Source: an uncultured Alphaproteobacteria bacterium (GTDB lineage Bacteria > Pseudomonadota > Alphaproteobacteria > Rhodobacterales > Rhodobacteraceae). From it: a stretch of DNA of 64,000 nucleotides. The stretch's first letter is position 1. Each line of letters opens with the position of its first letter. The translations under genes and the position numbers were made by a program. Positions 1-9,182 of the stretch are shown one piece after another. The DNA lies in the NCBI GenBank assembly GCA_902586885.1, contig CACIJG010000005.1, forward strand, positions 28,429 to 92,428, read 5' to 3'. The notes beneath the pieces were generated by a model that worked only from the letters and a program-made list of their open reading frames with translations, was not told where the DNA came from and made no database searches.

Positions 1-558
1 CAAGGCAGTAGTAGGTTCATCGGCTATTAAAATTTTTGGCTGACAGGCCAACGCTACCGCTATCATTACCCTCTGCCTTTGTCCTCCAGACAATTGGAAT
101 GGATAATCAAAAGCCCTTTTTTCTGGATTAGCTATTTTTACGGCATCTAACAATTCTACTGCTTTGACCCATGATTTATCTTTGTTCAAACCCTTATGTC
201 TTTTGATGACTTCTGACACTTGATCTCCAACTGTAAATAGCGGATTTAATGATGTCATAGGTTCCTGAAAAATCATTGAAATCTCATTGCCTCTAATATT
301 CTCAAGTTTATTCTCAGGTAACTGTGTAATCGTAACATCATCAAAAATAATGTCCCCCGACGAGACACTCAAAACACCCTCGGGTAAGAGATTCATCACG
401 GACAAGGCAGTAACTGATTTTCCACAACCAGACTCTCCAACAACTCCCAGAGTCTCTCCTTTTTTTATCGAAAAAGATAAGTCATTTACTACGTTTAGAA
501 CACCCGCTCTTGTCCTAGCCTGAATATTAAGATTTTTGATTTCAAGCAAATCTTCCAT
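1..558 (-). CDS. Dipeptide/oligopeptide ABC transporter ATP-binding protein (partial, DppD/OppD type)
   Basis: The gene begins with ATG at 558 and runs off the left edge, so about 186 N-terminal residues are present. In order they show a Walker A (GESGCGKS), a Q-loop region (IFQEPMTSLNPL), the ABC signature (LSGGQRQR) and Walker B with D-E (LIADEP). The start overlaps the stop of the upstream permease gene (TAATG), which indicates translational coupling. It would energise the permeases encoded next to it at the inner membrane. The C-terminal oligopeptide-type extension and any second ATPase (DppF) lie outside the window. Family assignment is firm; the substrate is not. Confidence 0.93.
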   Translation of the reverse strand, partial: MEDLLEIKNLNIQARTRAGVLNVVNDLSFSIKKGETLGVVGESGCGKSVTALSVMNLLPEGVLSVSSGDIIFDDVTITQLPENKLENIRGNEISMIFQEPMTSLNPLFTVGDQVSEVIKRHKGLNKDKSWVKAVELLDAVKIANPEKRAFDYPFQLSGGQRQRVMIAVALACQPKILIADEPTTAL

Positions 559-1430
559 TATCTTGATCTCAACTTTGGATTTAGCGCATCGTTTAAACCG
601 TCTCCTACAAGAGATATAGCCAGAACGGTTATAAAAATCGCTATTCCGGGAAAGGTAACAGTATAGGTTGCATCTAAAATATACATTCTATTTGATCCAA
701 TTACCTGTCCCCAACTCACAACGTTTGGATCAGACAAACCTAAGAATGCTAGGCCAGCCTCAAAAGTAATAGCTGCTCCGACGAGTAATGCAGACTGAAC
801 AATAATTGGAGCCGCAGCATTAGGTAAAATTACCAGAAAAATTAAAGTTAAATTACTACTTCCAGATGCTCTAGATGCCAAAACAAAATCTAATTCTTTT
901 ATTCTTAAGAATTCTGAGCGAGTTATTCTAGCAACACTTGCCCAACTAACTGCTCCAATGGCTAAAGTAATTGATAAAACAGATGATCCGAATAATGCTA
1001 CTATTACCATTGCAAAAAGTAACGTAGGCAATACCTGAAAAAATTCTGTTATTCTCATTAATATCTCCTCTACCCAGCCACCATAAAATCCAGCAAAAGA
1101 TCCTATACCAACACCAATAATTGCAGAAACTAGAGCTGCAGAGAATCCTATGGCTATAGAAACCCTTGCTCCATTAATAATTTGAGATAGGATATCTCTC
1201 CCCAAATAATCTGTTCCCAATAGATATCCGTCATTTCCAGGTGGTGAAAAAGGCATCCAAACCATCTCGAATGGATCAGTAGGGTAAAATAGTGGCCCTA
1301 CAAAACCCATAATGGAAATCAAAATGAGAATTATCAACCCAGTGACCGCTGAATAACTCTTAAAGAAAGTCGATAGCATTTCTCTAACAGGACCATAGGT
1401 TTTTTCCTCTACTTCTTCAAAATTAGACAT
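558..1430 (-). CDS. Peptide-type ABC transporter permease (DppC/OppC family)
   Basis: This is a 290-residue inner-membrane permease with a soluble N-terminus, a first membrane helix near residues 25-50 and the binding-protein-dependent transport domain after residue 90. The EAA loop, which contacts the ATPase, is visible around EFLRIKELDFVLASRASG. The C-terminus (VGDGLNDALNPKLR) is the standard DppC ending. It lies two bases after dppB and overlaps the ATPase gene, so it belongs to the same operon. It forms the membrane channel with DppB. The imported compound could be a di- or oligopeptide or another solute used by this family, such as nickel or a glycoside. Confidence 0.93.
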   Translation of the reverse strand: MSNFEEVEEKTYGPVREMLSTFFKSYSAVTGLIILILISIMGFVGPLFYPTDPFEMVWMPFSPPGNDGYLLGTDYLGRDILSQIINGARVSIAIGFSAALVSAIIGVGIGSFAGFYGGWVEEILMRITEFFQVLPTLLFAMVIVALFGSSVLSITLAIGAVSWASVARITRSEFLRIKELDFVLASRASGSSNLTLIFLVILPNAAAPIIVQSALLVGAAITFEAGLAFLGLSDPNVVSWGQVIGSNRMYILDATYTVTFPGIAIFITVLAISLVGDGLNDALNPKLRSR

Positions 1431-1432
1431 TT

Positions 1433-2413
1433 CTACTCTGCATTTTTTATTCTTGGATCTAAGGTTCGAAGTGTTAGGTCTGTAAGGAGATTTCCAACTG
1501 TAACCATTAAGGTAGAAAAAATAAGAATTCCAAGTAAAACTGGGGTGTCTCTAGAAATAATAGAATTGAAGGCTAAAGTGCCTAAACCTGGCCAACTGTA
1601 AACCGTTTCAACTAAAATAGCTCCAGAAACCACTGCAGAAAAACTTAACCCTGCAAAAGTTATTACAGGGGAAAGTGAATTCTTCAAGGCGTGTTTAAGC
1701 AAGACTTCTTTTTTTGATAGTCCTTTAGCTCTTGCTGTACGAACATAATCAGCACCTAGTACCTCTAACATACTTGCCCTGCAAAGCCTTGAATAATAAG
1801 CAAAGAAAATAGATGCAAGGGTAATCATGGGTAAAAACAGATGTCTCATCACATCAAAGAAATGAACAAAAAAGCTTCCGTTTTCAATTGTAATATCTCT
1901 CATTCCTGCACTTGGAAAAATTTGGATGTGAAGCGAGAATGCTATTAGTAGAAGTATGCCTGTCCAAAAAACAGGAGCTGCATATCCAAATAATGAAAAC
2001 ATATTAACAAATAGACTTGAAAGTCCATTTGGATTTTGAGCTGCATAGACACCTAACAATATGCCGACAAAAAGTGAAACTATCTGTGCAGAAAAAACCA
2101 GCAAAAGTGTTGCTGGGAATCTTTCCATTATCAGGTCAAATACTGGTACATTGTAAAAATGTGAGTGTCCAAAATCTAGAGTGGCTACTCTAAGTACATA
2201 TTGAAATAACTGAATGAAAAACGGTTGATCAAGACCATATTCTTTTCTGAGTTGAGCCATATCCTGTTCATCAGCGCCTCCCATTGTTTGAGCAATAGTG
2301 TCTGCTATGTCTCCGGGAGCCAGATGCAACATCAAGAAATTTAAAATAACTACAACTAAAAGAACTAGGAGCATCGACAAAAGCCGTTTAATAAAAGAGA
2401 AAAGCAACGTCAT
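1433..2413 (-). CDS. Peptide-type ABC transporter permease (DppB/OppB family)
   Basis: This 326-residue polytopic membrane protein has the DppB N-terminal helix (residues 8-30), the conserved early motif LHLAPGD, the EAA loop (YVRTARAKGLSKKEVLLKHALKN) and the terminal segment ending DLTLRTLDPRIK. It follows the substrate-binding protein gene after a 74-base gap that contains a hairpin. It pairs with the DppC-type permease encoded immediately downstream. Length and motifs match the family, and nothing looks truncated. Confidence 0.94.
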   Translation of the reverse strand: MTLLFSFIKRLLSMLLVLLVVVILNFLMLHLAPGDIADTIAQTMGGADEQDMAQLRKEYGLDQPFFIQLFQYVLRVATLDFGHSHFYNVPVFDLIMERFPATLLLVFSAQIVSLFVGILLGVYAAQNPNGLSSLFVNMFSLFGYAAPVFWTGILLLIAFSLHIQIFPSAGMRDITIENGSFFVHFFDVMRHLFLPMITLASIFFAYYSRLCRASMLEVLGADYVRTARAKGLSKKEVLLKHALKNSLSPVITFAGLSFSAVVSGAILVETVYSWPGLGTLAFNSIISRDTPVLLGILIFSTLMVTVGNLLTDLTLRTLDPRIKNAE

Positions 2414-2444
2414 AAAATAACCTGGAAAATAGAATTTTATTAGT

Positions 2445-2470
2445 GAAGGGGCCTCTACAGAGACCCCTTC
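2445..2470 (-). terminator. Intercistronic hairpin between SBP and dppB genes
   Basis: The sequence GAAGGGG...CCCCTTC forms a seven-base-pair GC-rich stem, extended by an inner TCT/AGA pairing around a short ACAG loop. It lies between the substrate-binding protein stop and the dppB start. Downstream on the minus strand the bases are A/T-rich but not a clean T-run, so it is more likely a partial terminator or an mRNA 3'-end stabiliser than a full stop. Such a hairpin would allow more binding protein than permease to be made. That role is inferred. Confidence 0.6.
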
Positions 2471-2487
2471 TTCTTTTTTATCACCAG

Positions 2488-4065
2488 TTAATCTTTAATG
2501 TAGGTCATATCCATGGGAGAACTGGTTGCCCAAATCCCCATTGGAGGGTTGCCCACTTTTTTATTATAAATGGTGTGATAAGGCAGTGTATTGGTCCAAT
2601 AAACAGGTAAATCAGCTACTATCATTTTCTGGAACTCAGAATAAAGTGCTTTTCGTTTCGCCATATCATTCTCAACACCAGCTTTTTCCAAAATAGCATC
2701 CACTTTTGGATTGCTGTACTGCTGAGTATTTGACCAAATAACACCTTTTTTAATATTAGAACTCTGATAAGTTCTATGAACACCGATAACTGGATCGCCC
2801 CAATTAAACACTGTATCCCAGGTTAAATCAAAGTTGTGATTACTCACTGTTTTAGCCCAAGTTGGGAAGTCCGCAGAAGGTCTAACTGTCACGTCTATAC
2901 CAATTTTCTTTAGAGCTGCCTTAGTATATTCCGCATTAGGCTTTAATCCTGGCCAGCCAAAATCTACTGTTAAACCGAAACGCATTCCATCGCTACCCTT
3001 TGCGTATCCAGCATCATCTAATATCTTATTGGCTTTATCGATATCTAAATCGTAAGGCTCAACGTTTGCTTCATAGTAAGGACTACCAGGATGTATACCT
3101 GTTCTTGCTTCATCAGCAACACCTAACATTATGGCTTTCAATATAAAGTTTCTGTCTATTGCATGCGCAATAGCTCTTCTTACATTTACGTCTGCTGTCT
3201 TTCCATCTTTAGTATTAAACGCCAACCAATCTATAGGACCAATAGCAGCATAACCTTTGGATGTAACGGTGAGATTATCATTCTTCTTTAATCTTACTAT
3301 GTTCCTTGCGATATTTTCAAAAGCATGAAAATCAAGCTCTCCATTTTCCAAAGCAATAGTTCTCGCAGCAGGGTCTTTAATAATTTTTATGACCATTTTA
3401 TCCAGATAAGGTCTTCCCTTGATGAAGAAATCATCAAATCTCTCAAGAATTACATGCTCACCCGATTTGAACTCGACTAATTTGAAAGGTCCTGAACCAA
3501 CAACATTATTGGAATTTTGAGGGTGTTTTTTCGGATCTTGCCCATCTCCATAAACATGCTCAGGAATTATTGACATTAACTGAGAAGACATCGCTAGCAT
3601 TAAAGCAGGGTGAGGCGAAGATAACTTCAAGATTGCCGTATGCTCATCTGGCGTTTCTACAGATTCCACAGGAGCAAACATAGTTTTAAACGGGTGATTT
3701 TTCTGTATTGTCTCCAACGAAAATTTTACGTCACTCGACTTAATAGGTACCCCATCATGAAAAACAGCATCCTTTACGAGATTGAGTTTTACAGTTTTTC
3801 CTCCATCTGAAATCTCCCAAGATTCTGCAAGATATGGTTGTGGATCCCAATTATTGTCATAACGTATTGGGGTCGCGAATAATTGTGACCCAGGAAATCC
3901 CGTGACTATACCAGACTGAACCGCTGGATTTAAGTGTCTAGGGTTGCTACCCATAGACGCTACTAGTGTACCACCCCTCTTTGGTTCCTCAGCAAAACTG
4001 GTGCTAATAGACGTTAGTAGTAAAGAGACGGAAACTAAAAGAGTTTTAAAGATATGCTTTATCAT
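2488..4065 (-). CDS. ABC transporter substrate-binding protein, family 5 (peptide/oligopeptide)
   Basis: This 525-residue periplasmic protein has a signal peptide (lysine-containing n-region, hydrophobic core at residues 9-24, likely cleavage after SFA before EEPKRGG). The start GGTLV, the segment YLAESWEISDGGKTVKLNL and HDGVPIKSSDVKFSLE are hallmarks of the SBP_bac_5 family. It captures the solute and delivers it to the permeases downstream. A good ribosome site (GGAAAGG) precedes the ATG. The gene is divergent from the amidohydrolase operon. Family 5 proteins bind peptides, heme, nickel, opines or sugars, so the ligand remains open. Confidence 0.94.
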   Translation of the reverse strand: MIKHIFKTLLVSVSLLLTSISTSFAEEPKRGGTLVASMGSNPRHLNPAVQSGIVTGFPGSQLFATPIRYDNNWDPQPYLAESWEISDGGKTVKLNLVKDAVFHDGVPIKSSDVKFSLETIQKNHPFKTMFAPVESVETPDEHTAILKLSSPHPALMLAMSSQLMSIIPEHVYGDGQDPKKHPQNSNNVVGSGPFKLVEFKSGEHVILERFDDFFIKGRPYLDKMVIKIIKDPAARTIALENGELDFHAFENIARNIVRLKKNDNLTVTSKGYAAIGPIDWLAFNTKDGKTADVNVRRAIAHAIDRNFILKAIMLGVADEARTGIHPGSPYYEANVEPYDLDIDKANKILDDAGYAKGSDGMRFGLTVDFGWPGLKPNAEYTKAALKKIGIDVTVRPSADFPTWAKTVSNHNFDLTWDTVFNWGDPVIGVHRTYQSSNIKKGVIWSNTQQYSNPKVDAILEKAGVENDMAKRKALYSEFQKMIVADLPVYWTNTLPYHTIYNKKVGNPPMGIWATSSPMDMTYIKD

Positions 4066-4126
4066 TTTCTAACCTTTCCGATAATTAAATTTGAGCTCGA
4101 CGGTTAATTCCTTATTGACCTTTAAT

Positions 4127-4142
4127 CTTAGGCTGACCTAAG
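4127..4142. promoter_or_regulatory. Perfect 16-base palindrome in the divergent promoter region
   Basis: CTTAGG and CCTAAG flank a four-base centre (CTGA) in the 187-base gap between two divergently transcribed operons, the ABC importer and the amidohydrolase run. Its position fits an operator for a regulator controlling one or both operons. No regulator gene is adjacent, so the binding protein is unknown. The rest of the gap is AT-rich and shows no further structure that I can support. Confidence 0.35.
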
Positions 4143-4252
4143 GTAAACTAAATTGCAACTAAAACCTTTTTATTGAATAAAGTTACTTCAGACATATTCT
4201 AAGATGATAACGATGTTTATTCAAAAGCGAAGTATTTTTTGAAAGGCTTAAT

Positions 4253-5896
4253 ATGATTAAAGTAATTCAAGCAAAAAAAATCCTAACGATGAATCCACGA
4301 AATCCTGTTGTCACTCATATGAGCATGTTAAATGGAAAGATCTTACAAGTTGGCTCTCTCGAAAAAATAGCCCCCTCTGAAAAGTATGAATTAGACGACA
4401 GTTTTAAGGATCTGATTATAATGCCTGGGCTTGTTGAAGGTCATAGTCATCTCTTTGAAGGCGCACTGTGGAGTAAATTATACTGCGGATATTTCGACCG
4501 CCAAAAACCAGACGGTTCAATAAATCAAGGAATCAAAAATATAGATCAATTGGTAAAGAATTTAAAAAATGAAGAAGAAAAAATCAAAGACCCAGCATCT
4601 GCTTTGTCAGGTTGGGGATTAGATCCCATTTATTTTGAGGACAAGAATCTAGACAGAGGGATTCTTGATAAGGTATCCGAAAAGCGCCCTGTAGGTATTT
4701 TACACGCATCAGGTCATAAACTGAATATGAATAGTCTTGGTCTTAAGTTAGCTGGCTTTTTAAGAACTGGGATTAATCATGAGGGTCTTCCATTAGGAAA
4801 AGACGGTATCCCCACTGGCGAAATTAGAGGTGCCGAAACCATAGCCATGGTAACCCGCCATGTTGGCCTTGGAAAAGATTGGCTGGCCGGTGATGCGGAA
4901 GGATTAAGAAATTTCGGAAAAATTTGTTTGAGAGCAGGTGTAACAACAGCTGCTGATTTGGCTAATCTTCAGGAGGATGAGTCAGTTAAGATGATGTCTA
5001 GAGTTACATCGGAGCCTGATTTTCCTGCCAGAATTGTGTCTTTAAGGTATATGCAAGGAATAAGTCCAAAAGAAGTGATTAAAAGAGTCTTAGCTCTTCG
5101 AGAAAAATCAACAGAAAACCTACGCTTAGGAGCCATTAAGGTTGTTGCAGATGGTTCCATACAAGGATTTACCGCAAGACTAAATTGGCCAGGTTATTAC
5201 AATGGAGCTCCAAATGGTCTTTGGTATACAGCTCCTGAACATATTCAAGAAGTATATGAACTGGCATTAGAGAATAATATTTTAGTTCATACGCACACAA
5301 ATGGTGATGAAGCGACAGAGTTAGCGCTTGATTGCTTAGAGAAAGCTTTAACGAAGCACCCAAGAAATGACCATCGATTTACATTACAGCATTGCCAACT
5401 TGCTTCATCCTCTCAATTTAGAAGAATGAACAAATTAGGAATGTGTGCAAACTTATTTGCGAACCATCACTATTTTTGGGGGGATGAGCATTATAGTCTA
5501 ACCGTTGGACCAGAAAGAGCTGAACGAATGAATGCCTGTAGAACTGCTCTCGATAATAATGTCCCTCTTGCCATTCATTCAGATGCACCAGTTACCCCAC
5601 TTGGACCTATGTTTACTGCTTGGTGCGCTATGAATAGATTAACTTTTTCTGGTAGAACCTTAGGAGATTATGAAAAAATAAATAAATTGGAAGCCCTTTA
5701 CGCAATCACCCTTGGAGCAGCATTTACTCTGAAGCTTGATGGAGAAATTGGGTCATTAGAAACGGGAAAGAAAGCTGATTGCTGTATTCTTGAAGACGAC
5801 CCCCTCGATATAGATACAGAAACGTTCAAGGATCAAAAAATTAAAGGTGTGATAAAAGGAGGATCAACATTCTTAGTGAAAGATGAAAAAAATTGA
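4253..5896 (+). CDS. Amidohydrolase family 3 protein (YtcJ-like metal-dependent hydrolase)
   Basis: This 547-residue protein has the composite amidohydrolase architecture: an N-terminal beta-sandwich half, a TIM barrel and a C-terminal sandwich half. The first metal motif HSH is at residues 64-66 (GLVEGHSHLFEG). Later metal-site motifs include HTHTNGDEA and the terminal Asp in HSDAPVTPLGP. C-terminal GSLETGKKADCCIL is the family's closing motif. There is no signal peptide, so it is cytoplasmic. YtcJ-type enzymes hydrolyse N-substituted amides or formamides, but this substrate is unknown. Its stop overlaps the next gene's start, which couples it to a CobW GTPase that could supply its metal (inference). 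Confidence 0.88.
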   Translation: MIKVIQAKKILTMNPRNPVVTHMSMLNGKILQVGSLEKIAPSEKYELDDSFKDLIIMPGLVEGHSHLFEGALWSKLYCGYFDRQKPDGSINQGIKNIDQLVKNLKNEEEKIKDPASALSGWGLDPIYFEDKNLDRGILDKVSEKRPVGILHASGHKLNMNSLGLKLAGFLRTGINHEGLPLGKDGIPTGEIRGAETIAMVTRHVGLGKDWLAGDAEGLRNFGKICLRAGVTTAADLANLQEDESVKMMSRVTSEPDFPARIVSLRYMQGISPKEVIKRVLALREKSTENLRLGAIKVVADGSIQGFTARLNWPGYYNGAPNGLWYTAPEHIQEVYELALENNILVHTHTNGDEATELALDCLEKALTKHPRNDHRFTLQHCQLASSSQFRRMNKLGMCANLFANHHYFWGDEHYSLTVGPERAERMNACRTALDNNVPLAIHSDAPVTPLGPMFTAWCAMNRLTFSGRTLGDYEKINKLEALYAITLGAAFTLKLDGEIGSLETGKKADCCILEDDPLDIDTETFKDQKIKGVIKGGSTFLVKDEKN

Positions 5897-6804
5897 AGCA
5901 AATACCTTTGACAATTTTGGGCGGCTATTTGGGTACCGGTAAAACTACTCTTTTAAATAATATTCTAAAAAACTCGGAAAAAAAAATAGCAGTTTTAGTA
6001 AATGATTTCGGAGAAATTAATATTGACGAAAGCCTTATTGATTGGCAAGAAGAGAATATTCTTAGCATAGCAGGAGGGTGCGTATGCTGTAGCTACGGTA
6101 ACGAGCTAGTAGAGACATTAGAGAAAATGAAAGCTCTGGACCCTCTTCCTAACCATATACTGCTAGAATCTAGTGGGGTTGCGATACCTTATAAGATTGC
6201 TCAAACTGTTTCTTTGATGGAGTTTTTATCATTACACGGCAATATAATTTTGACTGATGCCTCAAGACTTTTAAATCAGTTAAAGGACAAATATATTTCA
6301 GATACTATACAAAATCAGTTTGAAGGAAATGATCTATTAGTTTTAAATAAAATTGATTTAGTTGATAATGAAGAAATAGATAATTGTATTAAAGAATTAA
6401 CAACCATAAATCTCAAAGCAAATATCTTGCAAACAAGCAATGCTGAAGTTTCAGGTCAAACCATATTTAAAAATTATAAGAATAGAACTAGCATTAAAGA
6501 GGCTATCAATTCAGATGAGTTTCATAAAGTTGATAAATTTATTACAACTACCATCAAATGTACTTTTAGTATTGATATTAAAAAAATTACCGAATTATTG
6601 GCTAACCCAGCAAACGGTATAGAAAGAGCGAAAGGTTTCTTAAGAGATAAAAATGGTACCGATTTTCTTATTCAATTTGATGGAAAAAATTTTGATATAG
6701 ATAAATTTGACGAAAAAAGGGAGTCAGCTATTGTAGTAATAGGTAGAGACGGTTTTTTTCACGAAAAAGAATTTATTAAAAAATTTAATAATATTTCAGC
6801 ATAG
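5893..6804 (+). CDS. CobW/COG0523-family GTPase (putative metallochaperone)
   Basis: This 303-residue protein has a P-loop at residues 10-19 (GGYLGTGKTT), the family's CxCC metal motif at residues 63-66 (GGCVCC) and the guanine-specificity motif NKID at 152-155. A divergent CobW C-terminal domain follows. Family members use GTP hydrolysis to load Zn, Co or Fe into client enzymes. TTG is the start because the reading frame opens there, overlapping the stop of the amidohydrolase gene by four bases. Tight coupling to two enzyme genes makes the amidohydrolase the natural candidate client, but this is inference. The region from about residue 155 on is AT-rich and lysine/asparagine-rich. Confidence 0.88.
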   Translation: MKQIPLTILGGYLGTGKTTLLNNILKNSEKKIAVLVNDFGEINIDESLIDWQEENILSIAGGCVCCSYGNELVETLEKMKALDPLPNHILLESSGVAIPYKIAQTVSLMEFLSLHGNIILTDASRLLNQLKDKYISDTIQNQFEGNDLLVLNKIDLVDNEEIDNCIKELTTINLKANILQTSNAEVSGQTIFKNYKNRTSIKEAINSDEFHKVDKFITTTIKCTFSIDIKKITELLANPANGIERAKGFLRDKNGTDFLIQFDGKNFDIDKFDEKRESAIVVIGRDGFFHEKEFIKKFNNISA

Positions 6805-6823
6805 TTTTATACAGGGCATCAAC

Positions 6824-8395
6824 GTGACTTGGGAAAAAGAAGTAAAAGAAATTAACCATAAAAGACATCTAGCAGAAGAAATGGGTGGTAAAGACCCTGT
6901 TGCCCTCCAACATAGTAAGGGAAGGCTTACTATTAGGGAAAGAATTCACGGTATTTTAGATGAAAATAGTTTCGACGAAGTAGGTAAAGTAGCAGGCCAT
7001 TCAGATTATGACGAAAACGGAAAACTTCAGGGTTTTACACCAGCAAATTTTGTTCTTGGATTTGGAAAGATAAATGGCCGATCTGTTGTAATCGGGGGCG
7101 AAGATTTTTCTCTGAAGGGCGGTTCCCCGAATGCAGCTGGCCTAAGAAAAAGTATCTACACAGAAGAACTAGCGCTAAAATATAAGGTCCCTTTAATTCG
7201 ATTACATGAAGGGGCTGGCGGATCAGTTGGTGGTGCCAATCAAGAAAAAACAAATCGACCTACTAGCGATGCCGTCTATACTCCATCGAGATTTATTTCG
7301 CTCGCCAATACTTTGGGGGAGGTACCTGTGGCAACAGCTGCGTTGGGGCCAGTAGCTGGATTACCTGCATCTCGTCTCGTAGCTTCACACTTTTCAGTAA
7401 TGACAGAGTCCTCGTTAGTACTTATAGCAGGACCGAAAGTCGTAAAAAGAGCATTAAATATAGACGTCACGAAAGAGGCTCTTGGTGGACCCGAAGTACA
7501 CTTAAAAAGCGGAGTAATAAATAACTTTGTAAAAACAGAGGATGAGGCTTTTGAGCAAATCAAAACATTTCTTTCCTTTTTGCCAGATAACGCTTGGACG
7601 TTTCCAGACTCGATTCCTACCAACGACAAGGAGGATCGTTGCGATGATTTATTAATAGATATAATACCAAAAGATAGACGTAGACCATATAGCGTCAGAA
7701 AAATCATCACATCCTTACTTGATATAAATGATGATCAAAGCAGCTTTTTTGAGATCGGTAAAAAATATGGCCCAAGCCTCATAACAGGCTTAGGTAGACT
7801 TAACGGACAATCAGTTGGAGTTATCGCTAATGACTGCATGTTCTATGCAGGGGCAATGACAGCCAGTGCTTCAAAGAAATTAGAAAGATTTTCTGATTTT
7901 TGCAACAGTTTCCATATTCCCATTATCAGTTTGGTAGATGAGCCAGGCTTCATGATTGGGCCCGAATCAGAAAAAAGTGGTACAATTAGATTTGGTACAG
8001 CTGCAATATCCGCGATAATGCAGTCAAGAGTACCTTGGGCGTCCGTACATATGCATAAATCTTTTGGAGTAGCCGCTACTGCTCACTATGGGCCTGATAG
8101 TTTCACTTTACTTTGGCCCAGTGCTTTAAGTGGTGCTTTACCTGTAGAAGGTGGTGTTGCCGTTGCATTTTCAAAGGAAATTGCAATGGCTAAAGATCCT
8201 GAAAAAAGACAGAAACAACTTGAAGATCAATTAGCTCAAAGACAATCACCAATTCCTAGAGCAGAAGGTTTTTCCACACATGATTTGATAGATCCTAGGG
8301 AAACGCGTCCACGCCTAATATCTTGGTTGGAACTTGCACAAAAAGCATACCGATTGCATGATCCGAAACCTTATCTAGTTACCATGAGGCCATAA
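6824..8395 (+). CDS. Acyl-CoA carboxylase carboxyltransferase subunit (propionyl/methylcrotonyl-CoA carboxylase beta type)
   Basis: This 523-residue protein has two crotonase-like carboxyltransferase domains. The N-terminal domain carries RLTIRERI, GGSPNAAG (oxyanion region) and HEGAGGSVGG. The C-terminal domain carries FYAGAMTASASKKLERF, DEPGFMIGPESE and the paired oxyanion segment GVAATAHYGP. It would transfer carboxyl from biotin to an acyl-CoA. The start is GTG at 6824, which the AACGTGACT context permits. No biotin carboxylase/BCCP gene is in the window, so it must pair with a subunit encoded elsewhere. The acyl-CoA specificity is undetermined. The AidB-like dehydrogenase downstream suggests branched-chain or short acyl-CoA breakdown. 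Confidence 0.87.
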   Translation: MTWEKEVKEINHKRHLAEEMGGKDPVALQHSKGRLTIRERIHGILDENSFDEVGKVAGHSDYDENGKLQGFTPANFVLGFGKINGRSVVIGGEDFSLKGGSPNAAGLRKSIYTEELALKYKVPLIRLHEGAGGSVGGANQEKTNRPTSDAVYTPSRFISLANTLGEVPVATAALGPVAGLPASRLVASHFSVMTESSLVLIAGPKVVKRALNIDVTKEALGGPEVHLKSGVINNFVKTEDEAFEQIKTFLSFLPDNAWTFPDSIPTNDKEDRCDDLLIDIIPKDRRRPYSVRKIITSLLDINDDQSSFFEIGKKYGPSLITGLGRLNGQSVGVIANDCMFYAGAMTASASKKLERFSDFCNSFHIPIISLVDEPGFMIGPESEKSGTIRFGTAAISAIMQSRVPWASVHMHKSFGVAATAHYGPDSFTLLWPSALSGALPVEGGVAVAFSKEIAMAKDPEKRQKQLEDQLAQRQSPIPRAEGFSTHDLIDPRETRPRLISWLELAQKAYRLHDPKPYLVTMRP

Positions 8396-9177
8396 TGAAT
8401 TTGAATAACCATCAGTCAATTAGAATAGAAAAAATCTTTCGACATCCAATAAAATCGATAAGTCGTGAAGAAATTACACAGATTAAGTTAGAAAGAAGAA
8501 AAGCTCTTCCGTTCGACAGAATGTGGGCATTAGTGCATGAAAAAAGTTCTTTCAACGAGTTATCAAATGAGTGGCAACCGTGTACTAAGTTTCTTAGAGG
8601 CTCAATTATGCCAACGTTATCGGCCGTAGAGTCAGAAAAGCTTGATGATCAAAAATATACTTTCAAACATCCAGATTTAAAGCCCATATCATTAGACCTG
8701 AGCGATCAGGCTGACCGAGCGTCTTTTGTTAAGTGGATTCTCCCTATTTGCTCAGATAAACTTCCGAGACCCACAAAATTAGTTTGTGTAGCCAATACAG
8801 CTCTCACAGACACTCCTTTTCAGTCAATTTCTATCAACTCTTTAGACTCTTTAAAAGATCTCTCCAAGAAGGCTGGGATTAACTTGGAACCTGAGAGGTT
8901 TAGAGGAAATATATGGGTACGTACAGGAAAACCATGGATTGAATTTGATTGGGTTGGTAAATTAATTAAAATTGATGACGTAGAGTTAAAGATCGTCGAT
9001 AGAATTGAACGATGTAACGCTACAAAAACTAATACTAAGACAGGCGAACCTAATTGTGATACCATAGGTATACTTAATGAACACTATGGTCACCAGGATT
9101 TTGGAGTTTACTGCAGTGTTAGGACGACTGGGACTATAGGAATAAATAGTGTGCTTTCACTTAATTATATGGAATAA
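8395..9177 (+). CDS. MOSC domain-containing protein
   Basis: This 260-residue protein has an N-terminal MOSC beta-barrel (IFRHPIKSISREEI, ALPFDRMWALV) followed by a MOSC domain with FRGNIWV, the basic/cysteine segment IERCNATKTN (likely molybdenum-cofactor cysteine) and a closing DFGVYC...GTIGIN segment. MOSC proteins bind sulfurated molybdenum cofactor or handle sulfur, and two-domain versions resemble YcbX and mARC N-hydroxylamine reductases. It lacks YcbX's C-terminal ferredoxin domain. Its ATG overlaps the preceding stop (TAATG), and five bases separate it from the next gene. Its link with acyl-CoA enzymes is not explained by known pathways. Confidence 0.85.
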   Translation: MNLNNHQSIRIEKIFRHPIKSISREEITQIKLERRKALPFDRMWALVHEKSSFNELSNEWQPCTKFLRGSIMPTLSAVESEKLDDQKYTFKHPDLKPISLDLSDQADRASFVKWILPICSDKLPRPTKLVCVANTALTDTPFQSISINSLDSLKDLSKKAGINLEPERFRGNIWVRTGKPWIEFDWVGKLIKIDDVELKIVDRIERCNATKTNTKTGEPNCDTIGILNEHYGHQDFGVYCSVRTTGTIGINSVLSLNYME

Positions 9178-9182
9178 ATAAT

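Noticed and set aside
7276..7710. 144-codon minus-strand frame inside the carboxyltransferase gene
   Set aside because: It mirrors a strongly conserved carboxyltransferase and resembles no protein I know.
6824..8395. Calling a complete propionyl-CoA carboxylase here
   Set aside because: Only the carboxyltransferase subunit is present; no biotin carboxylase or biotin carrier is encoded nearby, and acyl-CoA specificity cannot be read.
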